Source: Glossina fuscipes
Taxonomy: Eukaryota; Arthropoda; Insecta; Diptera; Glossinidae
Length of the DNA: 64,000 nt
NCBI RefSeq assembly: GCF_014805625.2
Contig: NW_023998416.1
Location: 13,198,914 to 13,262,913, forward strand
Reading direction: 5' to 3'
The notes beneath the pieces were generated by a model, which was not told where the DNA came from, searched no databases, and saw only the letters and a list, made by a program, of their open reading frames with translations. Positions 7,873 through 20,074 of the stretch are shown piece by piece. Made by a program: the position numbers and the translations under genes. Position 1 is the stretch's first letter; every line of letters starts with the position of its first letter.

Positions 7873-9765
7873 GGCCGCCAATGTGTACGGATCATGTTAG
7901 AAAATAATATAAATAAAGAAACAAAGTTGGGGTCGAACTGGGGATAACACAGAATTTACATTGTCAGGCATTTTTTTCACAGAAGCAGCAGCATCTCGAT
8001 AGATAGCGATAGAAGCGCAGTAGTCACATTAGTATTATTATGGCATGGTATGGTACGTTCCATATGTGTTTAAGCTGATGTTGCTATGTTGATCTCACAT
8101 CGATACAACCACCTGCATGTTGTCAACAGCCCGGAATGGCAACAGCATTAAACTTGTAAGTCGTGGCTCGCTATGCTGGTGGCTTGCAGTCATTGTTTTT
8201 GTTGCTTGCTTGTCTTATGTTATGTCTGACAACATCATGTTTATTCGCATAGTTATACGTACATATGTAGTCTGTTGCTATTGCTTGAACCTCATGCTTG
8301 CTTCTGTTTTCTTCGGCTTATATTGTAGTGTAGACGGATATGCGATAAATATATGTATAAATGTACGTACGTACCCTCACACTGAAATATATTAACTTTT
8401 TCATCTCAGCCTGTGTATGTGCACGTTTTTACTATTATTATTATTATTATTATTCCATCCAGAGTGTATCTACGTTCGTGGCTAGTCTCATTGTATATTA
8501 TATCCCCCACACATCCATAATGTTCACTACAGATGTAAGCTGTAAGCGTTTGTGTTATGTTGTCTCTCTCTTATTATTATGCCTGGCAACACAACTACTA
8601 TTACTAGTACTACTACTACTACTACTACTACTACCACTATTACTACTACCACTCAGATATACGGTAGCAGTAACTTATGCTTATGATGCTACCAATGCAA
8701 GCAAATGCAAGCAACAAGCAACAAGCATACATGCATAAACAACTTCTTATGCATAATAAATGTATTTGATATTGTCTTTTACAATATCTTTTATGGAATT
8801 ATTTGTCGTTATATATGGCATTTATGCGAATTGCATTCGAGTTTGTGTGGTAAACTTTATTGCAGTTACTGCTACTTGTTGTTCAAACTTTAACATTTCG
8901 TTAGAGTTGCTTAACTGATCGCTGTTTTTGTAATGTATCGATCGCATAAAACGTATTCATTGCGTGCGTGTGTTTGTGTTTTATGATTTTTTTTATTTTT
9001 TTTTTTATTTTTTGTTTTCTGCTTTATTTACATACATAGTGAACATTGTTAACTATTGACTTCTGTTTATTTTTATTTGATAGAAATGTGTGTGAGTAGT
9101 TGTTGGCTTAATTGTAACAATTTGTTTTCAATTATGCTCCGAAATTGATTTGTGCCGTTTGTTTGTTTAACACGTTCATATATACATACGTTTAGGTGGT
9201 TTTTTCCATAAAATTAATTTTTTGCGCATTGAAGCTCGGTTCGAAGTATAATTTGAATAATGGTAGAAAATACTATTGTTATACCACGCCATGTAAGGAT
9301 GGGAGTATATTTTTATTTTACATTCATTAACTATTAAATAAAGAGGGAAAGTTCTAAACGTTAGAACATTTTTCCAAAGTTTCTCTGAATTTCTGTCTGT
9401 TTATCGTGACTAATGTGAAGTAGTAAGTAAAAATCTCTAAGCTAAAGTTTGTGCTGATTTTTACCGACTACTTACTGTTGGCTATCATTAAGATTTGCTT
9501 CTTTCATCTTTTGAACAGAATCTGGATTCGATGCAAAAAGCACAACTCATCTTGTGAGCCCGGGGGAAGATTAATGTTGCTGACGTTTATTAGTCTCGCA
9601 GCATTGGGTAAGATTTTAACGTTCTGAAAGCTTAGTAACTTAGTCAATATTCAAGAATAATCTAAAGTGAATTATCGCTTGTAGAGAATGGTAAATATAT
9701 ATTTGGAAATGGGATATTTGTCCATTACGCACAGATCAGTATTCGAAGGTTATCAACGTGTATAA
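7873..9765. other. Unique AT-rich non-coding stretch with microsatellites
   Basis: No gene is recognised. It includes (TTA)n at 8431-8456, (TAC)n at about 8604-8636, a gtacgtacgtac palindrome near 8364-8375 and T-rich tracts near 8985-9020. Apparent open frames here are leucine or tyrosine runs produced by the triplet repeats. Confidence 0.5.
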
Positions 9766-9769
9766 AATT

Positions 9770-9962
9770 TGACGTTTAGATATATATTCAAGATTATAAG
9801 CTTCACTTCAAAAGAATACAAAACGGACAGATGGACAGATGGCCAGATAGACTTAGATCGTTTCAGCAATTCATTTCGATTCGACCTATATAATGAAAGG
9901 TGAGTCTTTCTCAAGTTTTGTGTACATCCGCATCAAATTTGTATATCGTTGTGCCATATATG
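9770..9962 (+). repeat. TATACCC-family repeat, 3' portion
   Basis: It contains the family's acagatggacagatggccagatag block, then cttagatcg and a ggtgagtct block followed by acatccgcatcaaa. The same order is seen at 51.2 and 57.2 kb. The 5' half was not found. Confidence 0.45.
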
Positions 9963-10878
9963 AAGAGAAAAGCGGGATATTCCTAAATTCATTGCAGTGT
10001 GCCGTGCCATAAATATGATAAAATATAATAACCAGTTAAAAGATAAAAACCTGTTTGTTAGTTGGCGTATTAGCTGAACTATTAAGATTATTTGACCGCC
10101 GTACAGTGGACTAAATAAAAGTTGCCACTATCAAGTCCATAATCGCGGGCTCTTATCTCAGTACGGTTTCATCGTACTTTGCCGTAGCTAATCCCAATGA
10201 TGAGTCAGTAAAGATATAACTTTTTCCGATTGAGCATACGTCCGCTAGGTGGCGGCCCCACCCTATGTGCATTTTCTTCTGTTCCCCTTACTTCTTTCTG
10301 ACCGTCACTGTGCTACGCATCTAGGGAGCATCCCCTGAATGCATTGCACTTGCAGTTCAATCGCGGCAAAGGTCAGGAGAGAAATGTTTCAAACGGGGAC
10401 CCATTTTTCAACCACGCTTCTTCTCTATATCTTTAAGATATATTCGGAATTCACGTTACCTCGTCCTTACTTGTGATTATTGAATAATCTTAATGAGGAC
10501 TTGGCTGGTTTTCACAGATTTTTTCGTTTTTGAGGATTACTTTACTTGCGTAGGGAATAATAAGAGTAAAAAGCGATTATTAGGAGTTGTATCTGACGGT
10601 AGCTCAGATATTTTCGGGGCCGTTACTTGCGCGAATGTTGCATATATTGTCTGTGTGAATATCGTATGAACAAGCATACTTTGTTAAGAGGAAATGTGGG
10701 ATCATTTCCAAAGTTTATTTATCTTATGTTAGTTTATGTATTTTTGCCTTAAACTCAGTGGTGTCGAAGGAATTTTTCTTATCGGTTAAGGCCACATTGG
10801 TAGTACCAAATAGAGAAAAGGGCTACAACGACCACTGCAATCGATAGTGAGTGTTAATCATAAATTACGGAAATTAAA
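9963..10878. other. No gene recognised
   Basis: A locally more GC-balanced segment near 10180-10400 has no protein family, tRNA or known repeat that I can name. Confidence 0.35.
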
Positions 10879-11211
10879 TTAAATGCTCTCAGTTTGCAAA
10901 GTTTGAGTTATTTTCGCTGCTAAAGAGGGACCAAATATATCCGCTCTGTGTTGTATATATGCTTTGGAGTTGTTCGCCTTGCTTCTTAAGCTGGTTCTTT
11001 TATGTTTGCGATGAAAAGTTAATGGCGCTTCTATTGTAGCGAGATATGAGTATACTGCGTTGCTATTGGATTTAATGGATTTTCTTTGAGTTTCGTTGAT
11101 CTTCACCTTTTCTCTAACATGGGTTTTCTTTAGCATTTTCCAGTTGTCCTGTATAACTTCGCCTTTGCTTGGCTGCCGTGCACGAAGATGAACTTTCTCC
11201 AACTTGCACAA
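10879..11211 (-). CDS. Unrecognised open frame, possible exon (doubtful)
   Basis: About 110 codons are open between stops on the minus strand. The first in-frame ATG is about 25 codons in (K-M-L-K-K). The residue mix is protein-like: rich in Lys, Arg, Ser, Thr, Asn and Gln, low in Cys, ending A-A-K-I-T-Q-T-L-Q-T-E-S-I. There is no family motif. A candidate acceptor (tgtgtag) borders the start, and another (cattgcacag) lies about 100 bases upstream on the minus strand. Frames of this length occur by chance elsewhere in the window, so it may be nothing. Confidence 0.2.
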   Translation of the reverse strand: MCKLEKVHLRARQPSKGEVIQDNWKMLKKTHVREKVKINETQRKSIKSNSNAVYSYLATIEAPLTFHRKHKRTSLRSKANNSKAYIQHRADIFGPSLAAKITQTLQTESI

Positions 11212-12454
11212 CTACACAATACGCTGGTTGCGAAAAGCTTTGTTCGCTTTATCACGCCCCCCCACCCCCCTTACGATCGATTTTTATGTTTAAAACAATC
11301 AATTTCCTGTGCAATGAGAAAAATATGTGTCAGGAAACGACATCGAACCCTACCTTTAGTGCCTAATGAAATCTCAAAACATAAAACAGACATACACGCT
11401 CTGCTTAGTAACGTTGAGATAGTAATTAGGTAGGTATAAGGTCTCTTTCGGATCGAAAGGTTTACCAAAACTTTTGTTGTTTACTAAGAAAATAAAAAAC
11501 TCTTCTTATTTCTATAAAACAAGACCAAGTGGCTGTTGTGATTTGATGATTTGTTGTATTGTTGGCCGAGGATGGCTCAGTTCACGGGATCTCACTGTTG
11601 CTTTATCTCTGATTCATCAAAAAAAAAAAGACCACCCGATCATTCTACAAGTAATAATAGTCGCCTATTTTCTACATCAATAAATTCACTTTAAACGATA
11701 ATTAGAAATTGTATTGTAAAAGAAAGTCATTGTTCATTCGAGACGTTTCCAAAATTTTATTTTCAGTTGTAATAAAAATCCACTTTAAAGTAAAACTAAG
11801 ACTAAGCAGAGTTAAGGAGTAATGTTTGCACGAATTTCACATAAATATATGTACATACATCTAGTCGTACTTAACTTAAGCATCAGGCTAATCGATTAAC
11901 GTAAAGAAAATATTGGCAAATAAATCGCGAAGTTGACTTTTATGTTGTTTTTCAGTTTTTCTCGTTACTTGACTACTAAAATGTACTCTAGTGCGCACAC
12001 AGGTATGTTTATATGTGTTGCATAAAATATATCTACATTGAAAAGAGTGGTGGAAGTCATGCACGCATGCATTAACACCATAAATAAATCAATGATGTGC
12101 CGGTGAAAATATGCTTACCCAGTATCTGAATATCTGTCTGTCGTTTTATACGTCTCTCTGTGTGTGTCTGTCCCATTCATCTATGTGTCGTCTTTTTGTA
12201 AACACAATTTCTTGAATTGTGTTGCTAAAGAATGTTTTTTTGCTCTTGCTGCTGTTGTTTTTTTTTTTTTTATTTTTTTTTTGTTATTGCTGTTCTTGTT
12301 GTTATTGTTGTTATTGTTGTTGTTACCAATTGGCTTAAGTTGTGTTTGGTAGGATTTATGATCGTTTAAAAACGTCCTCCTTTTAAATGTTGTGTGTATT
12401 TCAACTATGTGCTGGTTGAAGACGAAGATGAAGAAGAGAAAAAGCAGCAGTTAT
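11212..12454. other. Unique non-coding stretch, T-rich in the right half
   Basis: No gene is recognised. A C-run (cccccccacccccc) sits near 11257-11270. Long T tracts and a degenerate (TTG)n run occupy 12255-12325. Confidence 0.45.
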
Positions 12455-12509
12455 ATAGCAATAGCAATAGCAACAGCAACAGCAACAGCAATAGCAACAN
12501 NNNNNNNNN
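12455..12509. repeat. (CAATAG/CAACAG)n repeat running into a 10-N assembly gap
   Basis: A tract of agcaat/agcaac hexamers runs into ten Ns at 12500-12509. The right side continues with acatacataca and cacaca dinucleotide-like sequence. The gap is almost certainly a collapsed or unread repeat, so the true length is unknown. Confidence 0.8.
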
Positions 12510-12750
12510 AGAAATTATACAAGCACATATACATACATACACACACAACACACATATGCACATGCACACGTATACGCATACGCATACATGAAACAAACAA
12601 ACATTGATATAAGCATATACAAAGAAATTAATAAAGTTGTTTACGCTGATCGTTTAATCAAATTTGCTAATTGAAATCTTGTACTAACAATAAATATAAT
12701 TATTTATTAGTGGAATTTTGTTGCCTCTTTTGCTACGTTACTGTTTGTAG

Positions 12751-12780
12751 CTGTTGTTGTTGTTGTTGTTGTTGTTGTTG
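12751..12780. repeat. (TTG)n microsatellite
   Basis: About ten uninterrupted TGT triplets. Confidence 0.9.
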
Positions 12781-13330
12781 CGTGTAGTTGTAAGTTTCGC
12801 GATTATAATATTTTCATATTTCATAAATAAAAGGTTGTTTATCGATTTATAAATCTTCAAAGATTATTAAGCTGTTCATAAACTGAAAACTCGTTGAGTC
12901 CGATAAGTGTAATTTGTCATTGATTGACTTAACAAGTAATGGACGCTAAAATTTTCGCGCTATGTGCGAGCGTAACTCAGTTTTCTTTTTCCTTTAGCCT
13001 AAGTAAATGCATTAATTCATTATAAAGTTTAAAGATTAACTACCGATTCTAGCGCGTTATAGGCTTGTAACACGCAATAAAGGGACTTAGGACCGCATAT
13101 AGTTCTCATGTCTGATCAGATAATTGGGTAAGTGATTATCAGGTGAAACAGTCGTTGTGTGCTTTATGTTTTTTTAATTTTAGCCCTGCGTCCATGTGTC
13201 TGAACAACCAATCTTATCGTCATGTGCTTTACCGGCTCACAGGAAAAAGAATCCTGTATTTTGGAAAGGAAAGACCCAATCGATTGAAAATTTCTTTACG
13301 AGGTATGTACTGAACCATGGGTTATAATGT
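12781..13330. other. No gene recognised
   Basis: Ordinary AT-rich sequence without a recognised feature. Confidence 0.4.
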
Positions 13331-13445
13331 AAAAACAAGTAGAAACATTGTAGTGGGACAGGACTAGACAACCAGATAGGCTGACAGATAGACAAACATA
13401 AATCGATTTAGAAAGTGATTCTGAATGGCAACATATTTCGCCACC
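13331..13445 (+). repeat. TATACCC-family repeat with internal deletion
   Basis: It begins with the family 5' end (aaaacaagtagaaacattgtag) and within 30 bases jumps to the 3' block (gctgacagatagacaaacat, atcgatttagaaagtgattc). The middle 400-500 bases present in the copy at 43.1 kb are missing, as in deletion-derived non-autonomous elements. Confidence 0.5.
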
Positions 13446-13461
13446 TTTTCGTAGCTATTAG

Positions 13462-13484
13462 GTAGTGTACCGAGGGTACACTAC
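13462..13484. repeat. Perfect 10-base hairpin with 3-base loop
   Basis: GTAGTGTACC and its exact reverse complement GGTACACTAC flank GAG. It lies 20 bases after the deleted repeat copy. Confidence 0.85.
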
Positions 13485-16400
13485 GGGTCGCAGAATGAAC
13501 CCGAATAAGATTTCTGTCGCGGGTGCCGTGCTGCCGGCCTGCATGCTATTAAGAAGACGGTTAAGTGTTCATCCCAATGTTGTTATTTGTCGTCGATCAC
13601 TTATCGTGATTGAAGGGTTCGATTAAGTCTCTCGACGGACTGAAGATGCAATGGAGTTGCTTTGATTACATTTGCTGCATTAATTCCTGCTTCATAACGA
13701 CAATTGTCTCTTACTTCACAATGCTGCTCCTGCAATGTAATTGTGTTTTCTTTTTCTTTGTCACCTTCCTATTTGCATTCATCTACCGAAATATCCTTTC
13801 CATCTTGCTTCAGTTACTCACTTCCAGCATTACATTTTTAATTCAATTTTGATACCGCCTGAGCGTATTCCTTTCTCTCACCTCCTATTGGACCTCTTTC
13901 ACTCTTGAATCTCCTAATTTTGTCATTGTTTCCGCGCTTAATCACAATTCCACATCTGACATCAGTAAAATACCCTTGTGGACTTTTACGTATTTATTCG
14001 ACTTCTTTTGAATTTCGATTTTGTAGGTTAATATTGTCGCTTTTTAAAAAACCATCGGCTTATTTCTGGGCATCCTTTTCCGCAAGAATAAACTAAAAAC
14101 GAAACACATTCTGAAAACATGGGTCAAAATCGAGCCATCATCGATTGCATTGAGCTTGATTTGTTTTTTAATTTGTACTCAACTCCTGGAGCTAATCGCT
14201 CTTTCAGCTCCCTTATGTGTAAGTACCTGGATAGGTTGCTTTGTAATATAATTTCAAGATAAATCTTCTTTAAGCCTGTCACACCTGGAAAAATCTGAAT
14301 CCATAGGAGGGAGGATAGGAGCCTAAAGCGAAGCAATTTTGTCTTCTCGGGATAGGATACCAGGCGATATAAGTATACGCATTCAAATATTAGGGATGCA
14401 TCTCTTTCAATATATTTCAGGTGTTTAAAGTTAAATCATGTTTGAAGGGCTATGCACAACATCCGCCAGCATTTGAGGCTATTGGCCTTATTGGAAATTC
14501 TACCGCCTTCGATAAATGGAATTTTGAAAAAAAGCTAAGCCGGAAAAGAGAACAAATTAATCATAAGTAGGATCATAAGAAGGATGAAGTTTGAGTCATT
14601 AGGTCTTAAATTAAAGTGACTCAAAACCTTACAATTTTCTATACGTCTTCAGGAACCTGACTCGATCAAGTAATTAGCAGCATTTTGAACCGGATAACCG
14701 GATGAGAATTTATTCATTCTCAGTGTAGGAATAAAATGATCATTTCGTTCAAATTGAACATAATGTGAAACCAAGGATGATTAAGCATTTTTACGATGTT
14801 CTTATTATTTAGTGTTTACTAATAAAATTAAAAGGAAAAAAGAGGAACAGCTGCCGATTGCAAAAATCATTAAAAAATCATATATAAATTGTTTTTGTTT
14901 TTTTTTTTACTAGAAGTAGACGAACAACATCTTTTTCTACATATACATATATATTGTAAGCATTAAATTCACATTAACAGCCATTGTCCAAAACGATTAA
15001 CACTATTACCGCAGGCTGGTCGTTGGTATTCTTCATTTAACTTTATCTGCAATAACATAATCGAATTGAATGTAAAGTGTTGGCAATTTTATGAATATTG
15101 GTGTCTGACACATTGCGATATAAATATTTTAGTAAAATTATTTTTAACGGCTGTTGCAAGCGGCCGGCCGATGCAGTCCAATGAATGCTGTTTGCAACGA
15201 GAAAATCTCAACACGAGACATGATCGCCATACAATATAATGACATTGTCGGAAGAGTCAGCCAGCGTTCGGCACTTAATATCAATGGCATTAACAGCTCA
15301 AAAAAAAAATAAAAATAAAAATAAAAGCAACAACATTAATAACAGCTAGCAACTGTAACAAGAAGCAATAACGTATGACATGTAATCATGATCGAGGGAC
15401 GGCAATTACGCTGTTGATTTATTATCAACATGTGCAATAATTACAACACATGATTGACACTTTAACTTCCATGTGATACATAAACAACGACAACATAGGA
15501 AAGAAAGACTGACTATTCATGGAGTAAAAACAAAACAAAACAAAACAAAAACAAAACAAAAAAAAAAAAAAAACATCAACGATTGCCTGTTACACTGAAT
15601 TATTGCATTTTAGGTTTTTTTTTTTTTCTTTTTTGTTTTTATTTTTGTTTTGTATATTTTGATTTACGATGTTGCTACTCTTGCTCTAGTATAACAAATG
15701 AGTAATGCGAGCACTAAACTGCGGCTAAACTGAACGTCGATGTGTAAACAAGTCTTTGGTTTTTGAAAAATTGCACGTAGGCTGGCGAAACATTAATGTT
15801 AGTTGAGTTCGAAATAGGAGAAGTAAAAGAGAACACATAATTAAATAAACAAAAATACAATGTATAAATCAATGAATTGAATTGAGCGCAAACAGACCCA
15901 AAGGGCTTTGCAGAAAGCACACATAGGGATCAAATTCATGTTGATGATATCTCTACGTAAACTTCCTTTTCTTTGATTGCATAGCATTTCTAAGGTTTCT
16001 TATAAAATTAGAAAAGCAATTTACAGAAAATTAATTATATATCAATGCTAAAGCTAAAGGAGATTTATTTACAGTAATTGGATTGACGTTTATTATCTTA
16101 TTACACTTGACGCCATCGTTTAATGGATTTTGATCCTTGAAGGCCACGACTCAACTTTACTCTGTCGAATATATTTTTTGCCTTAAAACAGGTCACGACT
16201 TTGTGTATTTTGCCCCGATATTTCTGTTAATCTTCCCACATTCTGACATTTCCCATCGTTTTGCATAAAGCGTTGTACGCAATGAACGCACCGGGCATTA
16301 TGGAAACAACTTTTTGATATGATTTTTACTTCAGCAAGGCAATGCAGGTTATATGTGTACACGATCACCTAGAGACACATGTAATCATTTCATATTTTGA

Positions 16401-16690
16401 CATTTGAGTGCATGATGCATGATGCAAATGCATCCATTATGTTTAGCGCTTAATGCACCTTTATTTTACGATAACGACGGGTAAAGCTTTGGAAATTTAT
16501 AGTTCGCTTTGATTGCTTTTCGCTCAATTTGGAAATTCCGCTTTTTACATCCATTCATTTTATTAATTATGTGATTTCCGGAACAATGTCATGAGAGTGC
16601 ACAAATTCCAAAACATTGAAATCAGAAGTAGAGAGCTGAGTAAATTTCTATTCGGTTTCTAACGGAATCTTTTATATCGATTGCCTTTAT
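13485..16690. other. Non-coding stretch: repeat debris, then a unique AT-rich island
   Basis: 13600-14650 may be old mobile-element debris: several mid-length open frames on both strands, none assignable. 14880-15920 is unique-looking, with a GC-richer core near 15145-15300, an (AAAAT)n tract near 15301-15325, AAAAC-type repeats at 15530-15575 and T-rich DNA at 15615-15660. No gene is recognised. Confidence 0.4.
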
Positions 16691-17000
16691 CCTAAAGAGA
16701 CTTAGAACAAAGCGATATATACGATATAATGCTCTGCTGTTTCGAGCTTCTGCTTGTAGCCCGCTCTTTTCAAATGATTCCAAATTGTCATGTGATTGGT
16801 GCTTAGTATCTTCGCTACTTCCTGACAGTTTGCGTGCCGGTCATTGACTCTTCCATTTACTACGAGTTGCATCTTTGACATTGAAATTTCCGGAACGGAA
16901 TCGAGCGAAGCACTCCTGCGTCCTTGAGTTAGTCACCGTACACTCACTATCAAATTGTTGAGTTAGCTTGAATTTCCGACACACGGAAATATACGGCAGA
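16690..17000 (-). pseudogene. Mariner transposase fossil (N-terminal DNA-binding region)
   Basis: On the minus strand, F-A-R-F-R-S-G-N-F-N-V-K-D-A (about 16870-16915) matches the conserved (W)F-x-(R/K)F-(R/K)-S-G-(D/N)-F-x-(V/L)-x-D segment of mariner transposases. In another frame downstream, Q-E-V-A-K-I-L-S-T-N-H-M-T-I-W-N-H-L-K (about 16745-16830) is the second helix-turn-helix, normally followed by K-K-L-x-x-W-V-P-H. The reading then breaks down and the catalytic domain is not found. Frame changes and stops show it is long dead. Confidence 0.65.
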
Positions 17001-19380
17001 GGTTCTATATAGCAATAGGTATAGAAGTAAGGGCTCACTGGCTTCTGATAGAATTCAAATTTATTTAGGCTGAACAATTGCTACCTTCACCGTCACTTCC
17101 TGTGGCCCTTTGCTACTGATCTGCTAGATATGACTTACTTGATCAGAACAAGTGCCAATCTGAAGGTGTCTTATTTAGAGGATAATCCACATGCAGGTGA
17201 AGTTGCCGCCTCTTCCTAAAGTTTACTTCTTACTTGGTTACGTTTGTTATATGGCGACCGGCATTGCCATGAATCAATGTCTCTTTTCGAGTTGCTTTGT
17301 CCGTAAGGGATATGTTTTCATCAAGCGCGTCACTAACTTTGACTCGGCAGCGTTGATGTCGTTCAGTAAACGATTCTTTCCAGCCCTACCAAATGCACAA
17401 CAGTATATTAAGATTTGCAAGGGATGTGGATGGCTGTCCTGCAATCAATCATGCATTTCTTCGTTTAGGATTATCGTATAGAATTCATTGATCGGCAATA
17501 TTTACGACATGCGCAGTTTGTTAAAAACAAGAAAATTTCACTTACATATTTACTTATATATGTGTATCTCTGATTCTAGCGAGGAATTTTTTTTTGGAAT
17601 TTTCTAATAAAATAAAAGCTGCTCTTTCAGTTAATTTCACGTCTCCTCCAATGAGTAAGTTCTCTGTTTGCCAATAATGTTATCGCCTTTTCACTACAGA
17701 CTTAAAGTTAATTGGGTGGATCATGTTTGCAAAATCTTATGAGGGATTTTTGGATTTTTTTTTTTCTTTGATCGTCCTGTGTGTTAATCTTTCGCCGTCA
17801 AGTTTATTATTATCTCTTGGTACGAATGAAAAAAAAAAAAAGAAAAGAAAAACCTATTTGCCTTACATATCAATTTACGATAAGATTTATCTTATGAATT
17901 GATCTCATTATTAAGAGGTTTTCAATTGCATATACAACGCGAACCGCAACAACAACAACAGCAACAGCAATAATAGTAAAAACAGAAAAATAAGATAAAT
18001 ATTATCTGCACAAAAAGTTAATATATTTTAATACTGTCAGAAAGTCAAAAGAGCATGGATTAATGTATGAGTGTAAGTAAATCTGCATATAACATATATG
18101 AACATATATATATATATATATATATACAGCAATGTTTTAGTTTGGACATGAACACATTTTATGGTTTTGCATGCAATCAAATTAATCTCGGCATGTTTGC
18201 AGGCTGTCATAGTATTTGCATTTGCTGCCTGTGTTTTTTTTTTTTTTTTTTTTTTTGCTTTTTTTATTTTTGCCTGCTTTCATTTAATGGCTGACGTGTG
18301 TATGTTTGTGTTTTGGCTTATTTTTTTTTTTTTTATTTTGTTAGCTTAATAGGCATCATTGCTAACACTAAAGCACAATTTATTATAAGCTCTAATTTAC
18401 AAACATCTACGTATGTATATCATGTACATGCATGCATGCAAGTATTTTGCATATTGCTTGCAGCACATACGCGTACACACATACAATAAGACCTACAAAA
18501 GAATTATGGCATCTGTTCAATATATTAACTGGTCCGAACATGGCTTTAAATCACTTGGCACAAAACAAGCCATTTATTCACTTTTTGTTGTGTTGTTGTT
18601 TTCTTGATTTTATTTTCATTTTTTCACTGGTATGCTTTCGAAAGATATAGTATAAAATAAAAAAAAATAAAAAAAAATAAAAAAAAAATTGGTAAAAATA
18701 TGGGAAAATAATATCGTAAAAATGAAAACGGAAATCACTGATAAATTACTGACAAAAAGAAAAAAAAAAATCTAATACATATACACAAACAAATTTTCTC
18801 AATTTTGTTGCATTCGGTAATAATATATATTGTTGGCGTTTTTGTTTAGATTTATATCCAGACACCTAAATGTCATTTCCAATAAATTTCAATACCGTTA
18901 ACAACAAACAATAAATTGCTGTCATATGTAAAGCCAATTGGCAATTATTCGTTCAATACCATTTCTGCTCTTGATGATATAATTGTGCACTTAAAAAACT
19001 ACTTAAGTATACGTATCTATATGCATATGCATATGTATGCATGGTTAAGGAGTTCCACCGCGCCTGCATCCAATTCATGGTTTTTTCACATTTTCTATTA
19101 TTGCCATATAAAGTCGCCATTTATAACACTAGTTAAATTTTATGATTACTTTTATGATTAAAATTTATTGATGACATGGATCTATCTACATAAAATGGCT
19201 AAAATATTGAAGCAGTCTTTAATATAAGGAAATGTTTCCCACAAAAATATAATACAGGATCGGGAATCGGGAATTATCGACTAAGTATTTTGCTTAAAAA
19301 CGAATGTACTGGATCTATCGACATTGTTGTAGTTACCTAAACTACTGAGCGTTTGTCTTCCCCCACGGTACTTGTAAAGC
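17001..19380. other. No gene recognised; microsatellite-rich in the right half
   Basis: 17100-17480 may be the old 5' flank of the mariner fossil. From 17500 on the DNA is unique and AT-rich, with T runs (17754-17766, 18234-18256), an A run (17828-17841), (TA)n at 18104-18127, a catgcatgcatgc tract near 18428-18440 and AAAAAAT repeats at 18657-18690. Apparent proteins of 60-90 residues here are Phe or Tyr runs from the simple repeats. Confidence 0.45.
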
Positions 19381-19381
19381 A

Positions 19382-19712
19382 TGGTTTCGACATAACACGG
19401 TACACATTGCATTGATTTATATAATCTCAACCTCTTCTACACCACGTTTTCGATACAACAACGGTACATATTGCGTTTTATAACGCGGTTTGGATACAAC
19501 ACGGAACACATTTCATTGACTTGCATCATTTCAAGTTATCTTACAACACGGTTTTTAGACAACATGGTACACATTGCCTTGATTTACATAATATCGAGGT
19601 ATTTTTTAAAACAGTTTCTATACAACATGGAACACATTTCTTTTTATGTCAAAGCTTAAATTAGATTTTTCTATATAACATGTATAACACGGTTTCGATT
19701 CAACACGGTAAG
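19382..19712. repeat. Degenerate minisatellite, basic period about 63 bases
   Basis: The core (c)ggtttcgatacaacacggtac recurs at about 19382, 19444, 19485, 19549, 19612 and 19690. Most steps are 62-64 bases; one is about 41 and the last about 78. Between cores the filler acattgcattgatttacata is also shared. Because 63 is a multiple of three, the plus strand stays open for 62 codons (19471-19659) and reads as a 21-residue repeat. I take this as a satellite, not a gene. Confidence 0.7.
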
Positions 19713-19805
19713 AATCAACCGTGTGAAACGTGGGGCGCCTGTACACCTCGTCTACGCAAAACATACGTTTCTTATTCGTCCACTTAGCAAATCCTTAATA
19801 AGTAA

Positions 19806-20074
19806 TAACACATTCACTCAATAAGTTCGTAGGATAGCATAAAGATGTTGCGGCCGTAACGAATCCATACGATTTTTAGATAAGAACACGTTTTGGTTTT
19901 TGTAAGTGTCTAACATCACTAAAATAATCGTAGCCTGGATATTAACGGTCGGAAATTAATGCTATTTCGACCCATTTTCCTTAAAGGTTGGTAATACCTA
20001 AAAATCATATAGATTCGTTGATAATCATCATCATCATCTGTATATCATTCTACGAACTTATTGTGTGATGTGTT
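19806..20074. mobile_element. Long inverted repeat, MITE-like (arms about 83 bases)
   Basis: The left arm (19806-19888) contains caataagttcgtag, then cgaatcc and atacgatttttag. The reverse complement of the right arm (19992-20074) gives the same blocks in the same order: caataagttcgtag, then cgaatct and atatgatttttag. A spacer of about 103 bases separates them. The size (about 270 bases), AT-rich content and lack of coding fit a miniature inverted-repeat element. The superfamily is not certain, though a Tc1/mariner origin is possible. Target-site duplications were not confirmed. Confidence 0.6.

Noticed and set aside
13462..13500. Helitron 3' end (hairpin)
   Set aside because: No CTRR within 10-12 bases after the hairpin.
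18030..18055. taatactgtcag, identical to the first 12 bases of the miR-8/200 family
   Set aside because: The following bases differ and no complementary star arm lies within hairpin distance upstream.
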